DNA from: Candidatus Faecivivens stercoravium
GTDB taxonomy: Bacteria > Bacillota > Clostridia > Oscillospirales > Ruminococcaceae
NCBI GenBank assembly: GCA_018712425.1
Contig: DVHA01000160.1
Span: 1-5,947, forward strand
Direction: 5' to 3'
Length of the DNA: 5,947 bases
The translations under genes and the position numbers were made by a program. Positions 1 to 5,742 of this stretch are shown here, one piece after another. Within the stretch, counting starts at the first letter, position 1; each line of letters starts with the position of its first letter. Under the pieces are notes generated by a model, which saw only the letters and a list, made by a program, of their open reading frames with translations, was not told the origin of the DNA and made no database searches.

Positions 1-29
1 TAAATGGTCACCCTATCTCCACATACGCT

Positions 30-141
30 GAATTTGAGCTAGCTCAAATTCATGGCCTTGCATCGCAAGGCCGAAGCCCATTTAAAAAGGGCTGGACCCT
101 AAACTTCTGATGCCGCACGTTTCTTCGTAACTTTGGCGTCA
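30..141. repeat. Cluster of four tightly packed inverted repeats downstream of the hydrolase
   Basis: Four inverted repeats follow one another. 30-51 is a perfect 22-base palindrome (11 bases per arm, centre AGCTAGCT). 54-72 is an 8 bp stem (GGCCTTGC) with loop ATC. 75-93 is AGCCC/GGGCT around an AT-rich loop. 108-141 pairs TGATGCC with GGCGTCA, with one wobble. The first three are separated by only two bases (AT, then GA). The cluster lies beyond the 3' end of the minus-strand hydrolase gene. No convincing U-tract follows any of the stems, so a simple intrinsic terminator is not supported. I do not recognise a named repeat family. The rest of 1-173 shows no supportable gene. Confidence 0.6.
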
Positions 142-173
142 GCGCCGATTCTTACGTCCCGGCAGATAAGCGC

Positions 174-1154
174 TCAGTCGTTCCCGCTTTCGCACTGTTC
201 GTCCAGAAAGCTCTCGATTGACCGGAGGTAGATGCCCATCGCCCGGTTGCCGCTGCGGTAGATCTCGTGCTTGGAATGGGGGATCTGGACCAGCCTCGCG
301 TGGGGGATTTTGGAGGCGAAGGTGCGGATGGCGCCGGTGTCGACGATGTCGTCCTTCTCGGCGATGTAAAAGACGGTGGGGATCCGGATCCCTTCCGCGC
401 CCTTTTTCCCGGTCAGCTCTCCACAGGCCTTCATCGCCTCCCGGAGCCACCGGTAGCTGGCGCCGTTGTTGCGGTAGCGGGGGTATTTCTGCCGGACGGC
501 CGAGTACCACCTAAACCGCGCCCGGGAGGTGGCGGGGCTTGCCTCAAAGGACTCCTCGGGGTCGTAAATCTTATGAATAAAGACCATCTTCCCCCCGAGC
601 CCCAGAAGGCAGGCCGCCTGCGCGATGCCGCCGGCCGCCCAGATCGGCAGGCCGGCCGTCTGGGCGCGGATCATCGGGGAGGTGAAGACCGCCCCCCGGA
701 AGGCGTCCGGGTGGGCCTTGACGTAGAGGGCGCCGACCGCCCCGCCCATCGAGTGGGCGTAGAGGAAATAGGGGCCGTCCCCCTTCCCCCGCATCACCCG
801 GTCCACCTTCCCGACCGCCTCCAGGTAATCGGAAAAGGCTTTCACGTCGGTCAGCGAGACGTCCGCCCCCTCCTTCCGGGAATAGCCGTGGCCCAGATGG
901 TCGAAGGTCATGACGTTAAACCCCATCTGGTGGAAGTACCAGGCCATCTCGATCATCTTAAACCCGCTCTCGGTAAACCCGTGGGAGATGAGGATGCTCC
1001 CCCGGGGCTTTTCGCAGCCGTACCAGTCCCACCGGACCGGCACCCCGGCCGCCGTCTCCTCCGCGCCGCTCTGGTGGAAGGGTTTGAGCCCCGGGAGCAC
1101 AGTCGTCTGGACCGCTTTTGTAAAGCCGTTTTCCGGCAGAAGGGTAAAAGGCAT
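174..1154 (-). CDS. Alpha/beta hydrolase, lysophospholipase/monoacylglycerol lipase-like
   Basis: The 326-residue protein has the alpha/beta-hydrolase layout of the PldB/monoglyceride lipase (Hydrolase_4) family, which cleaves ester bonds of lysophospholipids, monoacylglycerols or related small esters. Visible landmarks are the oxyanion-region ISHGF (residues 56-60), FDHLGHG (84-90), the nucleophile elbow AHSMGG with Ser135, the acid in EKDDIVD (probably Asp268) and HSKHE with the catalytic His296. All three triad members are present and the length is normal for the family. There is no signal peptide or membrane segment, so it is probably cytoplasmic. The start at 1154 is chosen because AAAGGAGG (1161-1168 on the complement) sits 6 bases upstream. 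A longer TTG-initiated frame to 1181 would run through this ribosome binding site. The gene is transcribed divergently from the acyl-CoA synthetase. The true substrate cannot be read from sequence. Confidence 0.9.
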   Translation of the reverse strand: MPFTLLPENGFTKAVQTTVLPGLKPFHQSGAEETAAGVPVRWDWYGCEKPRGSILISHGFTESGFKMIEMAWYFHQMGFNVMTFDHLGHGYSRKEGADVSLTDVKAFSDYLEAVGKVDRVMRGKGDGPYFLYAHSMGGAVGALYVKAHPDAFRGAVFTSPMIRAQTAGLPIWAAGGIAQAACLLGLGGKMVFIHKIYDPEESFEASPATSRARFRWYSAVRQKYPRYRNNGASYRWLREAMKACGELTGKKGAEGIRIPTVFYIAEKDDIVDTGAIRTFASKIPHARLVQIPHSKHEIYRSGNRAMGIYLRSIESFLDEQCESGND

Positions 1155-1160
1155 AAAAGG

Positions 1161-1168
1161 CCTCCTTT
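1161..1168 (-). promoter_or_regulatory. Ribosome binding site fixing the hydrolase start
   Basis: AAAGGAGG on the minus strand is a near-perfect Shine-Dalgarno sequence 6 bases before the ATG at 1154. It favours this start over the in-frame TTG at 1181. Confidence 0.85.
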
Positions 1169-1235
1169 GTCGTTTGATCAAATTGCAGTTCTTTCCAATA
1201 TTTTAACACATTTTCCCATTGGATTCTACTTCCTT

Positions 1236-1249
1236 TTGTGAACAATTGT
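1236..1249. promoter_or_regulatory. Possible operator with overlapping inverted repeats in the divergent gap
   Basis: TTGTGAACAATTGT contains two overlapping dyads: TTGT-GA-ACAA and the perfect palindrome ACAATTGT. It lies in the AT-rich part of the gap between the divergent hydrolase and synthetase genes, about 80 bases upstream of the hydrolase start. The first half resembles a Rex half-site (TTGTGA), but the matching TCACAA half is absent, so I do not assign a regulator. I found no convincing -35/-10 pair for the hydrolase; TAGAAT and TAAAAT hexamers exist on the minus strand without good -35 partners. Confidence 0.25.
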
Positions 1250-1324
1250 AGTCCGCCTAATCCCTGCTGTTCAATCTCTCCTTAAAAAGTTACAAACCAG
1301 TGAAAATGTAAAGGGGAATGCGCA

Positions 1325-1353
1325 TTGACAAAACCCGTCAGATGGGTTAAAGT
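1325..1353 (+). promoter_or_regulatory. Sigma-A-type promoter of the acyl-CoA synthetase, with dyad in the spacer
   Basis: A perfect TTGACA (1325-1330) is followed after 17 bases by TAAAGT (1348-1353), a 4/6 match to the -10 consensus. The spacer carries an inverted repeat, AACCC (1332-1336) and GGGTT (1344-1348), which sits where a repressor would block polymerase. The start of transcription would be near 1360, giving a leader of about 45 bases. The -10 is weak, so the exact placement is uncertain. Confidence 0.5.
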
Positions 1354-1368
1354 TATATAAGGTAGAAA

Positions 1369-1390
1369 GGGCGGTTTTTCCTGTCCGCCC
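1369..1390 (+). promoter_or_regulatory. GC-rich leader hairpin before the synthetase ribosome binding site
   Basis: GGGCGG (1369-1374) pairs with CCGCCC (1385-1390) around a pyrimidine-rich 10-base loop. The hairpin ends 5 bases before the AAAGGA ribosome binding site (1396-1401). It could stabilise the 5' end of the message or influence initiation. The structure is visible, the role is inferred. Confidence 0.4.
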
Positions 1391-1404
1391 GCACGAAAGG
1401 AACG

Positions 1405-3090
1405 ATGCCCATGGATATGAAACTGCTTCACCAGAAGTTCTGCAAGGAGACCTTCGGACCGACCGGCGTGATCGAAAAATTTGAACCGGTCTACGGGGAG
1501 GACTTCAACTTCGCCTACGACGTGATCGACGCGATTGCAAAAGAGGAGCCCGCCCGGCGGGCGATGGTCTGGTGCAACGTCGCCGGGGAAAAACGGACGT
1601 TTACCTTCGGGGAGATGGCGGACTACGCCTCCCGGGCGGCCCGGCTGTTTTTAGACCATGGCATCCGCCGGGGGGACCGGGTGATGCTGGTGTTAAAGCG
1701 CCATTACCAGTTCTGGCCGGCGATCCTCGGGCTGCACAAGATCGGCGCGATTGCAATCCCGGCGACCCACCTCCTCACCGCGAAGGACTACCTCTACCGG
1801 TTTGAGAGCGCCGGCGTCTCGGCGATTGTGGCTTCCGCCGAGGACGGTACCCCCGCCCACATCGAGGAGGCGATGGCATCCTACCCCGGCCTGAAAACCC
1901 GGTTCATCGTCCGGGGGGAGAAGGAAGGCTGGCTTAACTTTGACCGGCTGGCCGAAGAAACCGAGCCCCTCGCCGAACGGCTGCCGACCAAGGTCACCGA
2001 CACGATGCTCCTCTACTTCACCTCCGGCACCACCGGCTACCCGAAGATGGTCTGCCACGACTTCTCCTACCCCATCGCCCACATCGTCACCGCCAAATAC
2101 TGGCACAACGTCGACCCCGACGGGCTGCACCTGACGGTCTCGGAGACCGGCTGGGCCAAATCGGTCTGGGGAAAGCTGTACGGCCAGTGGTTCTTAGCCG
2201 CCGGGATCTTTGTCTACGACTTTGACAAATTCATCCCCGCCGACCTTCTCGAGAAGATCGAGGAGTATAAGCTCACCACCTTCTGCGCGCCCCCCACCAT
2301 CTACCGCTTCCTCATCAAGGAAGGGCTGGAGCGGTACGACCTCTCCTCCCTCAAATACGTCACGACCGCCGGCGAGGCCTTAAACCCCGAGGTCTTCAAG
2401 CAGTTTGAGCAGAAGACCGGCCTCCGGATCCACGAGGCCTACGGCCAGACCGAGACCACCGTCCTGATGGGCAACTTTGTCGGCGCGCCGGTCGAGAAGG
2501 TCGGGTCGCTGGGCAAGGCGGGGCCCCTCTACGACGTCGACATCGTCGGGGAGGACGGACAGCCGCTGCCCCCCGGCGAGGTGGGCGAGATTGTCGTCCG
2601 GACACCGGACGGCGTCCACCCGATCGGCATGTTCCAGAAATACTACGAAGGGGGCGGGGAAAACGCCGCCCGGACCGAGGACGTCTGGCACGACGGGCTC
2701 TACCACACCTGCGACACCGCCTGGAAGGACGAGGACGGGTTTTTCTGGTATGTCGGCCGGACTGACGACGTTATCAAGTCTTCGGGCTACCGGATTGGGC
2801 CGTTTGAAATCGAAAGCGTCTTAATGGAGCGGCCGGAGGTGCTGGAATGCGGCGTCTCGGGCGTCCCCGACCCCATCCGCGGGCAGGTCGTCAAGGCGAC
2901 GATCGTCCTGGCGAAGGGGTATGAGCCGTCGGACGAACTGGCAAAGGAAATCCAGAACTACGTCAAGAAACAGACCGCTCCCTATAAATACCCCCGGATC
3001 GTCGAGTTTGTCGACGAGCTGCCCAAAACCATCTCCGGCAAAATCCGCCGGGTCGAGCTGCGGCAGACCGGGAAGACGAAGGTTGAATGA
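1405..3090 (+). CDS. AMP-forming acyl-CoA synthetase, medium-chain/acetyl-CoA synthetase-like
   Basis: This 561-residue protein belongs to the ANL (AMP-binding) superfamily and most resembles medium-chain acyl-CoA synthetases. It would convert a carboxylic acid, ATP and CoA to acyl-CoA, AMP and pyrophosphate via an acyl-adenylate. Core motifs are intact: the phosphate-binding loop FTSGTTGYPK (205-214), EAYGQTET (344-351), YHTCD with the ribose-binding Asp437, the hinge region GRTDDVIKSSGYR (451-463) and the C-terminal PKTISGK with catalytic Lys546. Length is normal for the family and no membrane segment is seen. Start choice is uncertain: ATGs lie at 1405, 1411 and 1417, and AAAGGA (1396-1401) is rather close to 1405 and better spaced for 1411. 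The gene ends inside the first bases of a hairpin array. Chain length of the substrate is not readable; acetate, short or branched acids and aromatic acids are alternatives. The divergent lipase-like gene suggests acids from ester hydrolysis. Confidence 0.93.
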   Translation: MPMDMKLLHQKFCKETFGPTGVIEKFEPVYGEDFNFAYDVIDAIAKEEPARRAMVWCNVAGEKRTFTFGEMADYASRAARLFLDHGIRRGDRVMLVLKRHYQFWPAILGLHKIGAIAIPATHLLTAKDYLYRFESAGVSAIVASAEDGTPAHIEEAMASYPGLKTRFIVRGEKEGWLNFDRLAEETEPLAERLPTKVTDTMLLYFTSGTTGYPKMVCHDFSYPIAHIVTAKYWHNVDPDGLHLTVSETGWAKSVWGKLYGQWFLAAGIFVYDFDKFIPADLLEKIEEYKLTTFCAPPTIYRFLIKEGLERYDLSSLKYVTTAGEALNPEVFKQFEQKTGLRIHEAYGQTETTVLMGNFVGAPVEKVGSLGKAGPLYDVDIVGEDGQPLPPGEVGEIVVRTPDGVHPIGMFQKYYEGGGENAARTEDVWHDGLYHTCDTAWKDEDGFFWYVGRTDDVIKSSGYRIGPFEIESVLMERPEVLECGVSGVPDPIRGQVVKATIVLAKGYEPSDELAKEIQNYVKKQTAPYKYPRIVEFVDELPKTISGKIRRVELRQTGKTKVE

Positions 3091-3253
3091 TATATGCCCT
3101 TTTGGGGCATATGATATGCCTTCGGCATGATATACGGCCCTGCGTGCCGTATGATATCCGCCCTTTCAGGGCGGATGAAGGTACGCTTCGCTCATTTAAA
3201 ACGCTGTCCGGAAAGGCTGTGCGGAGATAGGCCGCCTGCCTTTCCCGCGGAGG
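3084..3253 (+). repeat. Composite hairpin repeat, copy 1 (GAT-linked hairpin array plus two-tier stem-loop)
   Basis: Starting at TGAATGATAT, which contains the synthetase stop codon, there are four hairpins at 3092-3112, 3116-3128, 3132-3152 and 3156-3176. Each begins AT and ends AT and is separated from the next by exactly GAT. Loops are TTT, TTC, a larger open loop in the third (a C/T mismatch spoils its top), and TTC. A degenerate fifth hairpin (around 3183-3193, loop TTC) and ATTTAAAA follow. Then comes a two-tier stem-loop: outer GGAAAGGC (3210-3217) with GCCTTTCC (3238-3245), inner GCGG (3221-3224) with CCGC (3232-3235). There is no T-run, so this copy should not terminate transcription efficiently. 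The whole element matches copy 2 in order and spacing. It fills the gap between the synthetase and the membrane-protein gene, which has no promoter I can see. Confidence 0.85.
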
Positions 3254-3254
3254 T
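3249..3254 (+). promoter_or_regulatory. Ribosome binding site fixing the membrane-protein start
   Basis: GGAGGT lies 7 bases before the ATG at 3262, just downstream of the two-tier stem-loop of repeat copy 1. An in-frame ATG at 3127 would translate the hairpin array itself and has no ribosome binding site, so 3262 is preferred. Confidence 0.8.
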
Positions 3255-3261
3255 GGCGCTT

Positions 3262-4020
3262 ATGGAAAGAATCCGAAGCTTGGGGCGGTACCAGAAGGGG
3301 ATTTTAATCCTGATGGCGGCGATGATTCTGCTGTTTACCGCCCTTTACCCCATCGTCCTCTCCCGGGAGGGTTTCCTCTACCGGGACGCCCTCTTGATTC
3401 CCAGTGAAGAGGGCGGGAATACAGTCTATGCCGGCAAAATAGAGGGGCAGCCGGCCAGCTTTACCCTCTATGATGACCGTTCGGTTCAGTTCCGGTACGG
3501 CGATTCGGTCTACGGCCCCTATACCGCTAAAGAAGCCCCCGACGCCCTTCAGAACCTCGACCTGGGGGACGGGGCGGTGGGAGTGGAACTCCGCTGCGGA
3601 GAGGAGCTTGTCTTCCGGGGCGGGGTACTCCGCCAGGGGGACGGGCTGATGCTGTTTGCCGAGGACGGCAGCGTCTACACCGATATCGGCATCATGACCA
3701 GCGGCGGCTTTATCTTTAACGAAGAGGGCGAGGTCATCGACCCAAATGAACCTTCCGTCTCTGACATCCTCATGGTGATGGCCGGGCCGCCGCTGACCCA
3801 TAAAGGCAGCTGGCTCGGGTGGGTGATGGGTGTCATCGCCTGCATCCTCACGGCCGTGGACATCCTGTTCGCCGACGAGCTGTTCCGGCTGCATATGGCC
3901 TTCCACATCTCCCGCGCCGAGGACGCGGAACCCTCCGACTGGGAGATCGCCGGGCGGTATATCGGCTGGACGGTGCTGCCGGCCATAGCTCTCGTCCTCT
4001 TTATCATCGGCCTGCAATAA
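3262..4020 (+). CDS. Membrane-anchored protein of unknown function with three predicted helices
   Basis: I do not recognise a family for this 252-residue protein. Hydrophobic segments lie at about 13-34, 184-205 and 231-250. The first is preceded by a basic N-terminus (MERIRSLGRYQK), so residues 35-183 probably form an extracytoplasmic domain of about 150 residues. That domain is rich in Gly, Asp and short beta-type stretches (for example SFTLYDDRSVQFRYGDSVYGPYT, split here as residues 66-79 and 80-88) and has no evident catalytic motif. A single Cys (112) lies in it. The short loop between helices 2 and 3 is charged (HISRAEDAEPSDWE). The start follows GGAGGT at 3249. The gene lies between two inverted copies of a composite hairpin repeat and converges on the acetyltransferase operon. 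It may be cotranscribed with the synthetase by read-through, as no separate promoter is visible. Confidence 0.75.
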   Translation: MERIRSLGRYQKGILILMAAMILLFTALYPIVLSREGFLYRDALLIPSEEGGNTVYAGKIEGQPASFTLYDDRSVQFRYGDSVYGPYTAKEAPDALQNLDLGDGAVGVELRCGEELVFRGGVLRQGDGLMLFAEDGSVYTDIGIMTSGGFIFNEEGEVIDPNEPSVSDILMVMAGPPLTHKGSWLGWVMGVIACILTAVDILFADELFRLHMAFHISRAEDAEPSDWEIAGRYIGWTVLPAIALVLFIIGLQ

Positions 4021-4078
4021 AAGCTTTCCGGAAAGATTGGCGGAAAAATTCCGCACTCTCTTTCCGGAAAGCTTTTTT
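4019..4078. terminator. Bidirectional intrinsic terminator between convergent genes
   Basis: A perfect 17 bp stem (4019-4035 with 4060-4076) encloses a second stem, GCGGAA (4040-4045) with TTCCGC (4049-4054), loop AAA. On the plus strand it ends in six T (4073-4078), directly after the stop codon of the membrane-protein gene, with which it overlaps by two bases. On the minus strand the mirror end reads TTTTATT, so it should also stop the acetyltransferase operon. It is the two-tier module of repeat copy 2. Confidence 0.9.
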
Positions 4079-4192
4079 AATCGTCCCGAAGGGACACCAT
4101 CATCTGCCCCCCGGGCAGATATCATACGGCCCGCAGGGCCGTATATCATGCCGCAGGCATATCATCTGACCCGCAGGGTCAGATATCATTCA
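4019..4192 (-). repeat. Composite hairpin repeat, copy 2 (inverted relative to copy 1)
   Basis: Read on the minus strand, it begins TGAATGATAT (4192-4183), then has hairpins at 4184-4164, 4160-4148, 4144-4124 and 4120-4102, all joined by GAT. Loops are TGC, TGC, TGC and GGG. A fifth hairpin, GTCCC-TTC-GGGAC (4095-4083), follows after GATGGT, and then the two-tier terminator stem-loop. Order, linkers and lengths (21, 13, 21, 19) match copy 1 (21, 13, 21, 21). Over 39 bases of the two-tier module the copies align without gaps, 28 of 39 identical by hand count. The last codons and stop codon of the acetyltransferase gene lie inside the element. Confidence 0.85.
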
Positions 4193-4949
4193 TCCTATCC
4201 ACCACTGCACCCGGCTTTACCGTCAGTTCCGTCCAGGCCGGTTTAAACCCGCTGTCGATGGCGTTGCGGGCGGAGGCGATGTTGCTCCAGGCGCAGCAGT
4301 AAAAAGGCGCCTTCCCCCGCTTTAAAATCTCAAGCGCCAACCGGCTGGTGAGGGCGGCGGCGATCCCCTGCCGCCGGTATTCCGGGAGGACGTCCACCCC
4401 GATCTGCCACATGCTGCCGCAGTCGGCCGAACATCCGGCGAGGCCGACGAGCCTGTCCCCATCATAGGCCCCGGCCCCCAGCACATCCAGCTCCGCCCGG
4501 TCTTTGCAGAGGGCGTTGGACCACTCGGGGGTGTAGAGGGGCTTAAAGTCCGGCTGTTCCAATATCCGGACTTCATACCGGCAGGGCTTCTCCTCCAGCT
4601 TCCGCAGATCCGGCAGCCAGTACTCCGCCATAAAGCAGACCCGCATCCCGTAGGGACTAAACCCGTCGTTTAAGACATGGAGGTTCGGGGTCTCGAAGCA
4701 GTGGAAGGCAGTAAACCGGTCGATATACCCCCGCACCAGCCCTTTGTATTCCGGCAGCACCGACGCGACGATGTTCCCGCCGTAGGAGACGAGGTCGCAG
4801 ATAAACGGCAGCTCCAGATACCGCCGGGCGGCCGGGTTCGCCGCCGAATGCACGACCACGTTTTCCTTCCGGCTAAAGTCCTCCGGCCGGCAGTTTAAGT
4901 CGATGGCCGACTGCTCCAAGGCAATCCGCAAAATTTCCCGGTTGTCCAT
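4179..4949 (-). CDS. GNAT family N-acetyltransferase
   Basis: This 256-residue protein carries a C-terminal GNAT fold that would transfer an acyl group, usually acetyl from acetyl-CoA, to an amine. Motif A is clear: VDVLPEYRRQGIA (185-197) with the pyrophosphate-binding R-R-Q-G-I-A at 192-197. It is followed by the typical SNIASARNAIDSGF (222-235), where Asn223 and the SARN helix are family hallmarks. The N-terminal half (1-120) is an additional domain I cannot name, with FICDLVSYGGNIVASV and a Cys/Phe-rich stretch. The substrate is unknown. The ATG abuts the TAA of the kinase-like gene (no bases between), with AGGGAAGG just upstream, so the two are probably translationally coupled. The final residues Asn-Asp-Ile and the stop codon come from hairpin repeat copy 2. 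Confidence 0.88.
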   Translation of the reverse strand: MDNREILRIALEQSAIDLNCRPEDFSRKENVVVHSAANPAARRYLELPFICDLVSYGGNIVASVLPEYKGLVRGYIDRFTAFHCFETPNLHVLNDGFSPYGMRVCFMAEYWLPDLRKLEEKPCRYEVRILEQPDFKPLYTPEWSNALCKDRAELDVLGAGAYDGDRLVGLAGCSADCGSMWQIGVDVLPEYRRQGIAAALTSRLALEILKRGKAPFYCCAWSNIASARNAIDSGFKPAWTELTVKPGAVVDRMNDI

Positions 4950-5480
4950 TTACCTTCCCTCTTTCTCCTCAAAATGCCGCAGGATGGCCTCCGCCGTCTC
5001 CTCGGGGGTCAGCGCCCCGTTGTCCAGCCAGAAGCCCTCCCGGGGCGTCGATTCCATAAACCCCTGCCAGAGGCTCCCGACCGCAAACCCGGTGTAGCCG
5101 GTCTTGGCCCGCGCCCGCTCCCGCGCTTCCACCACCCTGACGGGCGGGCAGAGCACCACCGCCCGCAGCGGCAGCCCCTTAAACCGTTCCAGCATCCGCG
5201 GCCATTCTTCGCCGTAGTAGTTATCCTGCAAAACGACGGTAAACCCCGCTTCCCAATACCGCCTGGCCGCTCCGGCGGCGAGTTCGTACCGGAGATGCAG
5301 CTGCCGGACCGCCTCGTCGGACGGGTTTTCCGCCATCTCCTCCCGGCCGGACACGATCATCTTCCGGAAGATGTCCCCCCGCAGGTGGACCGCCCGGAGG
5401 TATTTTCTCGCCAGAAGCTCGGCGGTGGTGGATTTTCCCGACGCCATCACGCCGGTGATCAGGTAGATTTTCGGTTCCAT
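4950..5480 (-). CDS. P-loop ATPase/kinase-like protein (AAA_33 / zeta-type nucleoside kinase fold)
   Basis: The 176-residue protein has a Walker A motif near its N-terminus, GVMASGKST (10-18), after one beta strand (KIYLIT). A likely substrate-site Asp lies in HLRGDIFRK (Asp36), and an arginine-rich LID-like segment in ARERARAKTGY (roughly 127-137). This is the pattern of small P-loop phosphotransferases such as AAA_33, chloramphenicol phosphotransferase-like and zeta-type kinases. It probably phosphorylates a small molecule, identity unknown. No antitoxin-like partner is next to it, so a toxin role is not supported. The start at 5480 is preferred because AAAGAAGG lies just upstream and the P-loop then starts at residue 10. 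A GTG at 5513, adjacent to the upstream stop codon, would add 11 residues but lacks a ribosome binding site. It overlaps nothing and is followed immediately by the acetyltransferase. Confidence 0.82.
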   Translation of the reverse strand: MEPKIYLITGVMASGKSTTAELLARKYLRAVHLRGDIFRKMIVSGREEMAENPSDEAVRQLHLRYELAAGAARRYWEAGFTVVLQDNYYGEEWPRMLERFKGLPLRAVVLCPPVRVVEARERARAKTGYTGFAVGSLWQGFMESTPREGFWLDNGALTPEETAEAILRHFEEKEGR

Positions 5481-5513
5481 TCTATGCCTTCTTTCCAATT
5501 TCCGGCGGCCCAC

Positions 5514-5726
5514 TTAGCGCAGCCCGCCCACCATCTCATGCCCGACGACCGTCCCGGTCAGCGCAAGGATAAACCCCAGCACCCCCCCCAGCATCACAAG
5601 GCCGCAGAGAACAGCCCCGGCCCGCCGCCCCTTTCTCAGCAGGAGCACCCCGGCAATACCGGCAAGAACCGCCGCCGGTATGCCGGCCAGGAGCAGGATG
5701 TTATAGAGAATCTGCGGAATGATCAT
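5514..5726 (-). CDS. Small two-helix membrane protein, unknown function
   Basis: A 70-residue hydrophobic protein with helices at about 9-30 and 38-61, joined by a basic loop (RKGRR). By the positive-inside rule the loop is cytoplasmic and both ends face out. AAAGGAGG lies 8 bases before the ATG and overlaps the TAA of the upstream YcxB-like gene, so initiation is probably coupled. The next gene begins 33 bases after its stop. Small size calls for caution, but the ribosome binding site, coding-like third positions and operon position support it. I do not recognise a family. Confidence 0.75.
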   Translation of the reverse strand: MIIPQILYNILLLAGIPAAVLAGIAGVLLLRKGRRAGAVLCGLVMLGGVLGFILALTGTVVGHEMVGGLR

Positions 5727-5734
5727 GGCACGCG

Positions 5735-5742
5735 CCTCCTTT
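5735..5742 (-). promoter_or_regulatory. Ribosome binding site of the small membrane protein, overlapping a stop codon
   Basis: AAAGGAGG on the minus strand shares its first bases with the TAA of the YcxB-like gene (5743-5741). Ribosomes ending on the upstream gene would finish over the next start signal. Confidence 0.75.

Noticed and set aside
267..1241. Long plus-strand open frame opposite the hydrolase
   Set aside because: Shadow of a gene with a complete catalytic triad. Its own translation is Gly/Pro/Arg/His-rich with no motif or start signal.
1236..1249. Rex redox-repressor operator
   Set aside because: Only one half-site (TTGTGA) matches; the paired TCACAA at the proper distance is missing.
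3084..3253. CRISPR array
   Set aside because: The repeats are back-to-back hairpins of unequal length with 3-base linkers; there are no spacers of constant length and no cas genes in the window.
3127..3261. N-terminal extension of the membrane protein from an ATG at 3127
   Set aside because: It would translate the hairpin array and two-tier stem-loop, has no ribosome binding site, and GGAGGT before 3262 gives a better start followed at once by a typical basic-plus-helix N-terminus.
3304..4149. Long minus-strand open frame opposite the membrane-protein gene
   Set aside because: It begins inside hairpin repeat copy 2, lacks a ribosome binding site, has low-complexity His/Asp/Pro-rich sequence and crosses the terminator.
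4950..5480. Zeta-type toxin of a toxin-antitoxin pair
   Set aside because: Only the P-loop fold is shared; the neighbours are a membrane protein and an acetyltransferase, not an epsilon-like antitoxin.
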